64,000 bases of DNA from Roseomonas genomospecies 6 (lineage in GTDB: Bacteria > Pseudomonadota > Alphaproteobacteria > Azospirillales > Azospirillaceae): assembly GCF_008365375.1 (NCBI RefSeq), contig NZ_QOKW01000007.1, positions 1 to 64,000 of the forward strand, given 5' to 3'. Shown one piece after another: positions 28,905 through 37,206 of this stretch (positions are counted from its first letter, which is position 1; each line of letters starts with the position of its first letter). A model generated the notes under the pieces. The model searched no databases and had not been told where the DNA came from. It saw only the letters and a list, made by a program, of their open reading frames with translations. Position numbers and translations under genes: made by a program.

Positions 28905-30050
28905 TCACGAGGAGACGCAGCTCCAGCGCCGGGCGTCGTCGTGGAAGGCGACCAGCTCCTCCGCCGTCGGGGCGCGCTTGGCGCGGGTGGCGAGCGCACG
29001 CACCCGCGGCAGCACCGCCTGGGCGGTGGCGTCGTCGCAGGCGATGCCGAGCTGGCCGTAGGCCATCTTCACCGCCGCCGTACCGGAATGCTTGCCCAGC
29101 ACGATGCGGTGCTCGCGCCCCACCTCGGCGGGGTCGAAATTCTGGTAGGTGGCGCGGTCGCGCAGCAGCCCGTCCACATGGATGCCGGCCTCGTGCGTGA
29201 AGACGGCATCGCCGACGATGGATTTGTTGACCGCCACGGGCCGGTTGGAGGCGCGCTCCACGAGGTCGGAAATCGCGCTCAGCGCGCGGGTGTCCACGCC
29301 GGTGTGCAGCCCGTAGAGCACCTTCAGCGACACCACCACCTCCTCCAGCGGGGCGTTGCCGGCGCGCTCGCCCAGGCCGTTGACGGTGGTGTTGACGTGG
29401 GTCGCCCCGCCCAGCACGGCAGCCAGCGAGTTGGCGTTGGCGAGGCCGAGATCGTCATGGGAGTGGATCTCGATCTCCAGATCGGTGGCCCGGCGCAGCC
29501 GCTCGATGCAGGCGCGCGTCTGGAAGGGATCGAGCACGCCCAGCGTGTCGGCGAAGCGGAAGCGGCGGGCGCCGGCCTCCTGGGCCACGGTCGCGGCGGC
29601 GATCAGGAAATCCATGTCGGCGCGCGAGGAGTCCTCGCCGCCCAGGCTGACCTCCAGCCCATGGTCGCGGGCCGTCTTGACCTTGCGTTCGATTTCCGAC
29701 AAGGCCCAGGCACGGCTGCGCTTGAGCTTCTTGGTGATGTGGATGTCGGAGACGGGCATCGACAGGTTGACGAAGCCGACCGCGCAATCCAGCGCCGCCT
29801 TCAGGTCGGCGTCGTGCATGCGGCACCAGACCATCAGCCGGGCCTTCAGCCCTAGAGCGGCGACGGCGCGGATGCCTTCGCGCTCCTCCGGACCCATGGC
29901 GGGGATGCCGATCTCAAGCTCCGGCACGCCGGCCTCGTCGAGCGCGCGGGCGATGGCGATCTTCTCGTCGAGCGTGAAGGCGACCCCCGCCGTCTGCTCC
30001 CCGTCGCGCAGCGTCGTGTCGTTGATGATGGTGGAACCGGCCATCGGCAT
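28905..30050 (-). CDS. nifV: Homocitrate synthase NifV
   Basis: NifV condenses acetyl-CoA and 2-oxoglutarate to homocitrate, the organic ligand of FeMo-co. The 381-residue TIM-barrel protein has the family signature [20 protein letters not shown], the barrel metal-binding block [20 protein letters not shown] and the segment [20 protein letters not shown]. The start at 30050 is preceded by GAGG at 8 bases; a second ATG two codons later is possible. It follows nifS after a 246-base gap that contains a large palindromic repeat, so it might have an additional promoter, although none is clear to me. Confidence 0.95.
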   Translation of the reverse strand: MPMAGSTIINDTTLRDGEQTAGVAFTLDEKIAIARALDEAGVPELEIGIPAMGPEEREGIRAVAALGLKARLMVWCRMHDADLKAALDCAVGFVNLSMPVSDIHITKKLKRSRAWALSEIERKVKTARDHGLEVSLGGEDSSRADMDFLIAAATVAQEAGARRFRFADTLGVLDPFQTRACIERLRRATDLEIEIHSHDDLGLANANSLAAVLGGATHVNTTVNGLGERAGNAPLEEVVVSLKVLYGLHTGVDTRALSAISDLVERASNRPVAVNKSIVGDAVFTHEAGIHVDGLLRDRATYQNFDPAEVGREHRIVLGKHSGTAAVKMAYGQLGIACDDATAQAVLPRVRALATRAKRAPTAEELVAFHDDARRWSCVSS

Positions 30051-30083
30051 AGGGTGAGCCTCTGCGAATGTGTCGCGGTGATT

Positions 30084-30178
30084 GCCCCCTCCCTAGCTCT
30101 CCCCCGCTTCGCGGGAGAGGGGACTGCCGCCGCTCCGCCCCCTCCACCGCGACAGCGGGGGAGGGATGGGGAGGGGGC
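30084..30178. repeat. Intergenic palindromic repeat between nifS and nifV
   Basis: GCCCCCTCC (30084-30092) pairs with GGAGGGGGC (30170-30178), with inner hairpins such as CTCTCCCCCGCTTCGCGGGAGA. It belongs to the dispersed CTCTCCC/GGGAGAG family seen in several gaps of this window. Confidence 0.75.
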
Positions 30179-30296
30179 AGGAGGGTGTTGGTCGCAGACC
30201 GGGCCGGGGAACCGCGTCCCGGAGGGTGTCGTCGGGCGGGTTGCCGGGGCGCGGGCCCGGCCCGGCCTGCGATCTCGGTGTTGCGAATAGATATTT

Positions 30297-31502
30297 TTAC
30301 GAATAGACCGGCGCGAACTCCTTCGGCGCGCCCGCCTGTGACCAGTAGGGCGACAGCGAGCGCAGCTTCGCGATGATGCCGGGGACCACCGCGATCACCC
30401 GCTCGATCTCCTCCTCGGTCGTCTCGCGCGACAGGGAGAAGCGGGTGGCGCCGTGGGCGGCGGTGTAGGGAACGCCCATCGCCCGCATCACATGGCTCGG
30501 CTCCAGCGACCCGGAGGTGCAGGCCGACCCCGACGAGGCGGCGATTCCGGCCTCGTTCAGCAGCAGCAGGATCGCCTCGCCTTCGATGTACTCGAAGGCG
30601 ACGTTGCAGGTGTTGGGCAGCCGGTTGGCCGGGTTGCCGGTGACGAAGCAGTTCGGGACGGCAGCCAGGATGGCCTGCTCCAGCTTGTCGCGCAGGGCCT
30701 TCACCCGCGTGTTCTCGTCCGTCATGTGCAGGAGCGCGAGCTGTGCGGCCGCCCCCAGCCCGACGATGCCCGGCGCGTTCTCCGTGCCGGCGCGGCGCGA
30801 GCGCTCCTGGTGGCCGCCGCGCAGCATCGGGCGGAAGCGCAGGCCGCGCTTGACGTAGAGCGCGCCGATGCCCTTGGGGGCGTGCAGCTTGTGGCCGGAC
30901 AGCGACAGCATGTCGACCGCGCTGTTGGCGAGCGTCATCGGGATCTTGCCGACCGCCTGCACCGCGTCGGTGTGGAACACCGCCCCAACGGCCTTGGCGA
31001 GCTGGGCCAGCTCCTCGATCGGGAAGATCGTCCCGGTCTCGTTGTTCGCCCACATGATGGAGACGATGGCGACGTCCGGCGACAGCGCCGCCTTGTAGGC
31101 GTCCAAGTCCAGGTTGCCCTGGGCGTCCACGCCGATGCGGTGGACGGTGTAGCCGCGCTTCTTCTCCAAATAGTCGCACAGCGCCAGGACGGCGGGATGC
31201 TCGACCACGCTGGTGACGATGCTCGTCTTCTTCGGGTAGGCCTCAAGCGCCGACAGGATGGCGGTGTTGTCGCTCTCCGTGCCGCCGGAGGTGAAGACGA
31301 TCTCGCTGTCGTGGGCGGCGCCGAGAAGCGCCTGCACCTGCTTGCGCGCCCATTCGATCTTGCCGCCCACCGCGGCGCCGAAGCCGTGCATGGAGGAGGG
31401 GTTGCCGAACTGCTCGGTGAACAGGGGCAGCATCTCCGCCAGAACGTCCGGATCGACGCGGGTGGTGGCGTTGTTGTCGAGGTAAATGCCCTGTGCGGTC
31501 AT
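30297..31502 (-). CDS. nifS: Cysteine desulfurase NifS
   Basis: NifS is a PLP enzyme that takes sulfur from cysteine and hands it to NifU for Fe-S assembly. The 401-residue protein shows the PLP lysine Lys205 (SLSGHKLHAPKG), the histidine block SVVEHPAVL, WANNETGTIFPIEEL, and the catalytic loop Cys328 in SSGSACTSGSLEPSH. It lies 3 bases after nifU, in the typical nifUSV order, and is co-expressed from the sigma-54 promoter at 32915-32930. A second NifS-type gene exists at 51656-52807 in the nifB operon. Confidence 0.96.
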   Translation of the reverse strand: MTAQGIYLDNNATTRVDPDVLAEMLPLFTEQFGNPSSMHGFGAAVGGKIEWARKQVQALLGAAHDSEIVFTSGGTESDNTAILSALEAYPKKTSIVTSVVEHPAVLALCDYLEKKRGYTVHRIGVDAQGNLDLDAYKAALSPDVAIVSIMWANNETGTIFPIEELAQLAKAVGAVFHTDAVQAVGKIPMTLANSAVDMLSLSGHKLHAPKGIGALYVKRGLRFRPMLRGGHQERSRRAGTENAPGIVGLGAAAQLALLHMTDENTRVKALRDKLEQAILAAVPNCFVTGNPANRLPNTCNVAFEYIEGEAILLLLNEAGIAASSGSACTSGSLEPSHVMRAMGVPYTAAHGATRFSLSRETTEEEIERVIAVVPGIIAKLRSLSPYWSQAGAPKEFAPVYS

Positions 31503-31505
31503 GGC

Positions 31506-32429
31506 TCAGGCCCCCGCCGGCAGGAGGGAGGCGGGCTTGACGCGGACGAATTCGCCCAGCGCCTCGACCAGCTTGGCCTGCACGCCCATCATGGTGCCGG
31601 CGGACTGCGAACAGCCGGAGCAGGCGCCGGTCAGGCGGACGTAGATGTCCTTGCCGTCGATGTCCACCAGTTCCACGTCGCCGCCGTCGCGCTGGATTTG
31701 CGGGCGCAGCTCCTCGATGGCGACCATGATCTTCTGCATGCGCTGCACGTTCGTGAGTTTCGCCGGAGCTGCCGGGGCCTCGGCCTTCGGGGCCAGCGGC
31801 TTGATGGCGTCCAGACCGACCGTGCCGGGGGCGTGGGCCTTGGGCGGGGCCAGCGCGCCGGTCTTGGCGAGCACGGCCTCCAGAACCTCCTCGATCTTCT
31901 CGTGGCAGGTCTGGCAGGAGCCGCCGGCCTTGGTGTAGTGGGTGACCTCCTCCAGCGTGGTCAGGCTGTTGACGGTCACCGCGCGCTCGATCATCGCCGC
32001 GTCGATGCCGAAGCACTTGCAGACCAGTTCGCCTTCCTCGTGGTCGTCCACCCACTCCTCGCCCTTGAAGTTGGCGATGGCGGCGCGGAGCGCCTCGGCG
32101 CCCATGACCGAACAGTGCATCTTCTCCGGCGGCAGGCCGCCCAGATACTCGGCGATGTCGCGGTTGGTGACGGCCAGCGCCTCGTCCACCGTCTTGCCGA
32201 TGATCATCTCCGTCAGCGCCGACGAGGATGCGATGGCCGAGCCGCAGCCGAAGGTCTGGAACTTCGCTTCCTCGATGATCTGGCTGTCGGGGTTGACCTT
32301 CATCATCAGCTTCAGGGCATCGCCGCAGGTGATCGACCCGACCTCGCCCACGGCGTTCGCCTCATCCAGCGCGCCGGCGTTCTTCGGGTTGAAGAAGTGT
32401 TCCTTGACCTTGTCGGTGTAGTTCCACAT
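31506..32429 (-). CDS. nifU: Fe-S cluster scaffold protein NifU
   Basis: The modular scaffold of 307 residues builds Fe-S clusters for nitrogenase proteins. The IscU-like N-domain has Cys35, Cys62 and Cys106 (GSITCGDALK, FGCGSAIASS, MHCSVMG). The central ferredoxin-like domain holds a permanent [2Fe-2S] cluster with Cys137, Cys139, Cys172 and Cys175 (LVCKCFG, SCQTCHE). The C-terminal Nfu domain has CSGC (GACSGCSQS). A Pro/Ala-rich linker joins the last two. All three domains of full-length NifU are present. It is followed by nifS after 3 bases and preceded by an IscA-like gene. Confidence 0.96.
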   Translation of the reverse strand: MWNYTDKVKEHFFNPKNAGALDEANAVGEVGSITCGDALKLMMKVNPDSQIIEEAKFQTFGCGSAIASSSALTEMIIGKTVDEALAVTNRDIAEYLGGLPPEKMHCSVMGAEALRAAIANFKGEEWVDDHEEGELVCKCFGIDAAMIERAVTVNSLTTLEEVTHYTKAGGSCQTCHEKIEEVLEAVLAKTGALAPPKAHAPGTVGLDAIKPLAPKAEAPAAPAKLTNVQRMQKIMVAIEELRPQIQRDGGDVELVDIDGKDIYVRLTGACSGCSQSAGTMMGVQAKLVEALGEFVRVKPASLLPAGA

Positions 32430-32478
32430 GACGCCTTGCCTTTCCCGACGTTATCGGGTGGGGGGAGAATGTTCGGAG

Positions 32479-32859
32479 TTAGTGCGTGGTGCCGCAGCCG
32501 CCCGACGCCGGCGCGGAGGAGCAGCTTCCCCCCGGACCCGCCGAGAAGGACTTGCCGCAGCCGCAGGTGCTGCCCGCGTTGGGGTTGTCGAACTTGAAGC
32601 CCGCGCCTTCGACCCCTTCGACGAAATCGACCACCACGCCGGTCAGGAAGGGCTGGCTGGTCGGATCGACGAAGATCGTCACCGGGCCGAAGGTCAGCAC
32701 GGCGTCGTCGTCGCCCGCCGCGGCCTCCAGCCCCATCTGGTACTTCATGCCGGCGCAGCCGCCGTCGGCCACCGCGATGCGCAGGCCGGCCGCGGCGCCG
32801 CCGGACTTCGCCAGCACGCGCTCCAGGGTGTTCACCGCCGCATCCGTCAGGGTCACCAT
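32479..32859 (-). CDS. IscA/HesB-type Fe-S assembly protein, nif-associated
   Basis: The 126-residue A-type carrier protein helps transfer or deliver iron and clusters. The three conserved cysteines appear in VADGGCAGMKYQMGL and STCGCGKSFS. A short Gly/Ser/Cys-rich tail follows (GPGGSCSSAPASGGCGTTH), longer than in housekeeping IscA. The start at 32859 has GGAGG 8 bases upstream; the ORF extension further upstream would run into the -12 promoter element. It is the first gene of the iscA-nifUSV-cysE-nifW operon and has a perfect sigma-54 promoter. Confidence 0.93.
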   Translation of the reverse strand: MVTLTDAAVNTLERVLAKSGGAAAGLRIAVADGGCAGMKYQMGLEAAAGDDDAVLTFGPVTIFVDPTSQPFLTGVVVDFVEGVEGAGFKFDNPNAGSTCGCGKSFSAGPGGSCSSAPASGGCGTTH

Positions 32860-32914
32860 GTCTGCCGCCTCCAAATGCTCCGTCGGGCATGCCGACCGAT
32901 CCTGGCTCTGAAAA

Positions 32915-32930
32915 AGCAAGCAGCGTGCCA
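32915..32930 (-). promoter_or_regulatory. Sigma-54 promoter of the iscA-nifUSV operon
   Basis: Minus strand: TGGCAC-GCTGC-TTGCT, a full -24/-12 match, 56 bases upstream of the first start codon. Confidence 0.92.
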
Positions 32931-33007
32931 ATTGCTAAGATATTGATTTTCCCGGATTGTCAGGTGGGTGGGCTGGCGCGTTCCCGACAATTGTCGGATC
33001 GGTCTCA

Positions 33008-33023
33008 TGTCGGGTTTGCGACA
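33008..33023. promoter_or_regulatory. NifA upstream activator site for the nifU operon
   Basis: TGT-CGGGTTTGCG-ACA matches TGT-N10-ACA. It lies 77 bases upstream of the -24 element at 32925-32930 and 129 bases before the plus-strand gene at 33153. Confidence 0.85.
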
Positions 33024-33152
33024 CCTGCGACGAAAGGACGCACAATTTGTTTATGGGCTTTCGGGAAATCCGCAGTCGGCCCATACAGGATCGTCGGTCG
33101 GGCGCACAGTGTCGGAAAACAGCGGCCTGACAACCAAAGATGGGGACGGGCG

Positions 33153-33650
33153 ATGGACCGGCCGGTCGAACTGCGGATGTCCAACGGGCGCATGGCCTTC
33201 GGCGACGTGCCGGAACACATCGACGAGAAACTGCAGGAGGCGGTGAAGGCCCGCCCCGACCCCGCGGCTTGCGAGGCGCTGCTGTGGGAAGCGCACCGGA
33301 TGGGGCCGCGCGTGCTGCCGGTCTTCTACGCGCTCTACAAATTCTACTTCAACAGCAAGCGCTTCGCGGACGCGGAGCGGGTGGCGACGATCGGGCTGGA
33401 CGCGGCGGCGCGCGAAGGCGGCTATCCCGGCGACTGGCGGAGCCTGCGCGCGGACAGCGCGGACTGGGCAAAGGAAGGGCCGCCGCGCTTTACCCTCTTC
33501 ACCCTGAAGGCGCTGGCCTTCATCACTCTGCGCAGCGGGCGGGTGGCGGAGGCGGGCGCGATCCTCGCCAAGCTGGCGGAAATCGATCCGCGGGATCAGG
33601 TGGGCTACGGCGTCATCGCCGCGTTGGCGAAGGGGCTGGACGGCGACTGA
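33153..33650 (+). CDS. Small TPR-like protein, nif-associated
   Basis: The 165-residue helical protein has TPR-like features (ALYKFYFNSKRFADAERVAT; VAEAGAILAKLAEIDPRDQV) and no signal peptide. It resembles the protein at 54286-54834 in size and in a YKFxF plus DPxDxxG pattern, so the two appear to be paralogs sitting in two nif operons. The start at 33153 is preceded by GGGGACGGGC. It diverges from the iscA-nifU operon and converges with nifQ, whose stop is 7 bases from its own. No plus-strand sigma-54 promoter was seen, though the shared NifA site lies upstream. Function is unknown; protein-protein scaffolding is likely from the fold. Confidence 0.75.
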   Translation: MDRPVELRMSNGRMAFGDVPEHIDEKLQEAVKARPDPAACEALLWEAHRMGPRVLPVFYALYKFYFNSKRFADAERVATIGLDAAAREGGYPGDWRSLRADSADWAKEGPPRFTLFTLKALAFITLRSGRVAEAGAILAKLAEIDPRDQVGYGVIAALAKGLDGD

Positions 33651-33657
33651 CGGTCGA

Positions 33658-34248
33658 TTAGTCCCCGGCCCCGAAGCACACGGCTTCCGCGCCGCAATCG
33701 CGGCAGACCGGGGCGCCGCAGGGGATCAGCCCATCCCGCGCGCAGAGGAAGCGGTAGAGAAAGACCTTCCAGCGGGTGCCGGTGGCGTTCAGCCGGGCCA
33801 GCGGGTCGAAATGGCGCTCCATCAGCGCCGCGAGATGGCTCGGGCCGGCAAGTCCCAGATCCCGCCACAGTTCGCCGCTGTCCAGCATGGCCCGCGCGAT
33901 GATCGCGGCGAGCCATTCCTCCTCCTCGATGCCCAGCGAACGGTGGGCGCGCAGGAGGGAGGCGATGTCATCCGCCTCGGCCTGCAGAGCCGGGGGCAGG
34001 GGGGTGGGAGAGCGGTCGGCGACCGGCACGCTGCCGACCAGGGCATCCGGGAAATATTTGTCGAGAAGTTGGGTCAGCGCCGCCTCGTCGAGGCCCAGCG
34101 CGCCCGGACCCGCCGGCCAGCGGCGGGCCAGGATGCAGGCGAACAAATGGGCGTCGAAGACGTTGCAGCGTCCCTGGCGGTCGGTCAGCCAGCGGTACAG
34201 CGGCGTGGTGTCGCCCGCCCCCGGTGGGGCGGTGTCGAGGATGCCCAT
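33658..34248 (-). CDS. nifQ: NifQ, molybdenum donor for FeMo-co
   Basis: The 196-residue protein of the NifQ family takes part in molybdenum handling before FeMo-co synthesis. The diagnostic C-terminal motif C-X4-C-X2-C-X5-C is present in CGAPVCRDCGAEAVC, which holds a Mo-Fe-S cluster in characterised members. The N-terminal part (FDAHLFACILARRW, LDKYFPDAL) fits the family. It is the last gene of the nifENX series, 57 bases after fdxB. Confidence 0.94.
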   Translation of the reverse strand: MGILDTAPPGAGDTTPLYRWLTDRQGRCNVFDAHLFACILARRWPAGPGALGLDEAALTQLLDKYFPDALVGSVPVADRSPTPLPPALQAEADDIASLLRAHRSLGIEEEEWLAAIIARAMLDSGELWRDLGLAGPSHLAALMERHFDPLARLNATGTRWKVFLYRFLCARDGLIPCGAPVCRDCGAEAVCFGAGD

Positions 34249-34305
34249 GGTGTCCGTCCTCCGGGGGCGGGCGGCCGTCAGGCCGCCTCAGGCAGGGGGC
34301 AGCCG

Positions 34306-34599
34306 TCAGGCCGCCTTGGGCAAGTGGGTGATGCAGCTCTTGGAGCAGACCTTGCCGCAGCTCTCGCAGCCGATGCAGTTGCCGGCGTTCTTGACGCTCA
34401 TGACCTTCTTCTCGGCCTCGTCGTCGAAGGCGTCCACGATGTCGCCGTCTTCGGTGATGCCGATCAGTTCCAGCACGTCGCGGCCGCAGACCTTGAAGCA
34501 GCGGCCACAGCCGATGCACATCTTCTGGTCGATGCTTTCCACGAATTTCGGCGTCCAGGCGCCGCCGCCGCGGGTGGTGCCGGTCACGAACTCAGCCAT
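34306..34599 (-). CDS. fdxB: Nif-specific ferredoxin III (FdxB)
   Basis: The 97-residue ferredoxin carries two cysteine groups: [17 protein letters not shown] and [15 protein letters not shown], which fit two [4Fe-4S] clusters. The segment between them ([20 protein letters not shown]) is the insert typical of nif-specific ferredoxin III. It probably gives electrons to NifB or NifEN rather than to nitrogenase itself. It lies between the DUF683 gene and nifQ. Confidence 0.93.
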   Translation of the reverse strand: MAEFVTGTTRGGGAWTPKFVESIDQKMCIGCGRCFKVCGRDVLELIGITEDGDIVDAFDDEAEKKVMSVKNAGNCIGCESCGKVCSKSCITHLPKAA

Positions 34600-34659
34600 C
34601 GTCTGCTCCTCAATCGGGCTTGTTGTCGGGTTGTTTGTCGGGGTGGGGGCAAAGGCCGC

Positions 34660-34866
34660 TCAGGCGGACGCCTTCTCCAGCGCCTTCAGTTCGGCGCGCT
34701 TCTCGGTCAGGGTCCTGTAGGCGTCGTAGGTCTCCTGGGCGACCTGGAGGATGGACTGCCAGTTCTGGGGCAGCTCCTCCGACAGGTCGTGCAGGTCCAT
34801 CTTCTTCTGGGTCGCGCGGGCGTTCAGCTTCTTGACCTCGTCCTTCAGGGCGTCGATGTCGGACAT
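34660..34866 (-). CDS. NifX-associated small protein (DUF683 / CCE_0567 family)
   Basis: The 68-residue helical hairpin protein (LKDEVKKLNARATQKKMDLH; LPQNWQSILQVAQETYDAY) matches the DUF683 family found almost only next to nifX in diazotrophs. The family forms small four-helix assemblies; a metal-related role has been proposed, but its part in cofactor assembly is not settled. It starts 11 bases after the DUF269 gene. Confidence 0.9.
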   Translation of the reverse strand: MSDIDALKDEVKKLNARATQKKMDLHDLSEELPQNWQSILQVAQETYDAYRTLTEKRAELKALEKASA

Positions 34867-34876
34867 GGCGGGACCC

Positions 34877-35341
34877 TCACAGATCGGCGACGTCGGGATA
34901 CTTGCGGATCAGCGCCACGGCCTCCTCCACGACCTTGGCGCCGTCGGCGGCCAGCTTCTCCAGCGACGGGAAGCCGAAGCGGTGGACGTCGCGCAGGTGC
35001 TTCGACACGACGACCAGCCGGCCCGTGGTCAGCACCATGCGGCCGAAGCCCTCGTGGCTCATCTTCATGATGGGGGAGGCGATGTGGCCGGTCTGCTTCT
35101 CGACCGTGATGCCGACGGCCTTGTAGAAAAGCTCCAGCCGCCACAGCGTGTCGGGGTCCGGGTCGCCCATGATCGGGATGGCGGCGCGGGCCTCCTTGTC
35201 CAGGATGAAGGGGGCGAGGATGGTCTCGTCGCTCTTGCCTTCCCAGGCGCCGTAGCTGTCTTCGGCGCGGAACAGCATGACCAGCGTCTTCAGGAAAACC
35301 TCGGTGAGATCGCTCCCGGAGGCCACGGCGGTGTCGGTCAT
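34877..35341 (-). CDS. NifX-associated protein (DUF269)
   Basis: The 154-residue protein is a DUF269 member ([40 protein letters not shown]), commonly called NifX-associated nitrogen fixation protein. It is encoded 4 bases after nifX, and the same gene pair is conserved in many nif clusters, so a role in FeMo-co assembly or trafficking is likely. The start at 35341 is in frame with the family N-terminus; the longer reading frame would overlap nifX. Confidence 0.9.
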   Translation of the reverse strand: MTDTAVASGSDLTEVFLKTLVMLFRAEDSYGAWEGKSDETILAPFILDKEARAAIPIMGDPDPDTLWRLELFYKAVGITVEKQTGHIASPIMKMSHEGFGRMVLTTGRLVVVSKHLRDVHRFGFPSLEKLAADGAKVVEEAVALIRKYPDVADL

Positions 35342-35345
35342 GCTC

Positions 35346-35831
35346 TCAATCCTCCTCGTCGAACGCGAATTCACCGAATCTCTCTTCGGCGGGCTGGCCG
35401 GCGTTCAGCGCCTTGCGCAGCCAGGGCGGCGGGTTGCCGTTGATGGTTTCGACCAGACGGTCGAGCAGGGTGGTGATGCTGTCTGTGGCTTCCACCTTCA
35501 CGGGGTGGATCTTCTTCGCCACCACGCGCGCGGCGGCGGAGGCGCCGATGGCCGACAGATAGATGATGGCGACGTCGGCCAGCGCCTCCAGCTTCGGGAC
35601 CAGCTTGTCCTCGTTGCCGTCCTCGAACATCGAACCGCCGAACTGACAGGTCTCGACCATTTTGTAGCCGGCCTTGTCGACCTCATAGATCACGATGTTC
35701 TTGGCCCAGCCGAAATGCGCATCGACGTGCTGCATGTCCTGGGTGCAGAAAGCGACCTTCATGGAACCTCCTTTGCGGGGCCGGCCCTCTTCGGCCTGAC
35801 CCACCACACTCAGCCGGCGCTGCATCCGCAT
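35346..35831 (-). CDS. nifX: FeMo-co precursor carrier NifX
   Basis: NifX binds NifB-co and the VK cluster and passes them during FeMo-co synthesis. The 161-residue protein has the NifX/NafY cofactor-binding fold ([35 protein letters not shown]). Two starts are plausible. The ATG at 35831 gives the family-type N-terminus [12 protein letters not shown], has GGGAG upstream and overlaps nifN by 22 bases. The ATG at 35762 has a perfect AGGAGG just before it. I prefer 35831 because of the family-like N-terminus. The C-terminus is acidic. Confidence 0.93.
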   Translation of the reverse strand: MRMQRRLSVVGQAEEGRPRKGGSMKVAFCTQDMQHVDAHFGWAKNIVIYEVDKAGYKMVETCQFGGSMFEDGNEDKLVPKLEALADVAIIYLSAIGASAAARVVAKKIHPVKVEATDSITTLLDRLVETINGNPPPWLRKALNAGQPAEERFGEFAFDEED

Positions 35832-37204
35832 GATCCGCTCCCGCAGTGCTGGCCGTGTTCATGCCCATCCCCGTCCCCATGACCATGGCCATGCGCGTCG
35901 TGGTCCATCTCGCGGGACAGGAACAGGTTGCCGATCTCGAACAGAAGCTCGCGGGTTCCGCGGTAGCCGACATGGACCTTCAGCCCGGCGCCCAGACGGT
36001 CGAACATCGGAAGCCCCATGCGGTGGAGCGGCACGCCGATGCGCGCGGCCCCCTGCCGTCCGTGGGAGTTCGACACGATCAGGTCGGCGTCGCGGGCCAG
36101 GGTCTCGACGTCGGAATGGTCGCCGATCATGACGGTCGCGGCCTTCAGCTTCTCCAGAACGGCGGTCTGGGTGGGGGAGACGGCGGCGATCACCTCCGCC
36201 CCCATGTCCGACAGGAAGCCGGTGACGGCGTAGAGCAGGTCCGGCTCCAGCGCCACGGCGATCCGCTTGCGGCTGTAGAAGAAGTGTCCGTCCAGCATGG
36301 CGTCCACCAGCGTCTCGCGCTGGCGGCGCAGCTTCGCCGGCACCGGGCGGCCCGACAGCTCCGACAGGGTTCGGACGAGGCGGTCCGATGCCTCAAGCCC
36401 GGTCAGCCGGTCGAAGAAGACGCTGCGCACGTCGGTTTTCAATTCCAGAGCGGCGGCGGCGACGCGCATGTGCTCGCCGATCACCAGCGTGGCTTCCGAC
36501 GCGCCCATGGAGGCGATCCGCTCCACCGTCACGCCGCCCAGCGAGGTCGCCGTGAAGTCGTCCGGCTGGCGGCCCGACATGGACAGCGACAGGTCGGGCA
36601 GGAAGATGGGCGACAGGCCGAAGCTCTCGATGATGTCGCGCAGTTCCTCCACGTCGCCGGGCGACAGGTGGCAGCCGGCCAGAATGTTGACCTGACCCTT
36701 CACCGTCGCTTCCGACGGCTGGACCACCTCCTCGACGATGCCGGTCACCGCGGCGGAGAAGCCGTCCTCGAACCCGCCGGAGAAGTCCGGTGTGTTGGCG
36801 AAGACCAGCTTCAGGCCGGACAGGGCCGGGTTGCGCTGGCGGAACAGCGAATACTGCCCGGCCATGTCCTCACCCTTCGTCTCGGTCACGCCGGTGGTGG
36901 CGACGCCGATCAGGGCGGGCGCGTTGCGCTCGTGGATGGTGCGGACGGCCTGTTCGAGATTCTCGTAGCCGCCGAGGATGGTGGACACCTGATCCATGGC
37001 GGTGGTCTGGAGCGGGATGGCCTCGCGGAAATGGCGGACCAGAAGGACCAGCCCGAAGGCGGTGCAGCCCTGGCTCCCGTGGAACAGCGGCATGCAGCGG
37101 TCCACGCCGAGGAAGGCGAGCGCCGCGCCCAGCGGCTGGCTCATCTTCAGCGGGTTGGTGGAGGCCGCCTTGGCGGAATGGGGGAAGCGCTGGATGGTGC
37201 CCAT
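35810..37204 (-). CDS. nifN: FeMo-co scaffold subunit NifN
   Basis: NifN is the NifK-like subunit of the NifEN scaffold on which the FeMo-co precursor matures. The 464-residue protein has the conserved LFHGSQGCTAFGLVLLVRHF and the segment AGCHLSPGDVEELRDIIESF. The start at 37204 has GGAGG 8 bases upstream and follows the nifE stop after 2 bases. The last 30 residues form a rare His/Cys-rich tail (HDAHGHGHGDGDGHEHGQHC, then [10 protein letters not shown]), which could bind metal. It overlaps nifX. Confidence 0.95.
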   Translation of the reverse strand: MGTIQRFPHSAKAASTNPLKMSQPLGAALAFLGVDRCMPLFHGSQGCTAFGLVLLVRHFREAIPLQTTAMDQVSTILGGYENLEQAVRTIHERNAPALIGVATTGVTETKGEDMAGQYSLFRQRNPALSGLKLVFANTPDFSGGFEDGFSAAVTGIVEEVVQPSEATVKGQVNILAGCHLSPGDVEELRDIIESFGLSPIFLPDLSLSMSGRQPDDFTATSLGGVTVERIASMGASEATLVIGEHMRVAAAALELKTDVRSVFFDRLTGLEASDRLVRTLSELSGRPVPAKLRRQRETLVDAMLDGHFFYSRKRIAVALEPDLLYAVTGFLSDMGAEVIAAVSPTQTAVLEKLKAATVMIGDHSDVETLARDADLIVSNSHGRQGAARIGVPLHRMGLPMFDRLGAGLKVHVGYRGTRELLFEIGNLFLSREMDHDAHGHGHGDGDGHEHGQHCGSGSCGCSAG

Positions 37205-37206
37205 GG

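Noticed and set aside
35346-35762. Shorter NifX start at 35762 with a perfect AGGAGG
   Set aside because: The upstream segment [12 protein letters not shown] matches the N-terminus of NifX proteins, so the longer form is preferred; the inner site might still be used.
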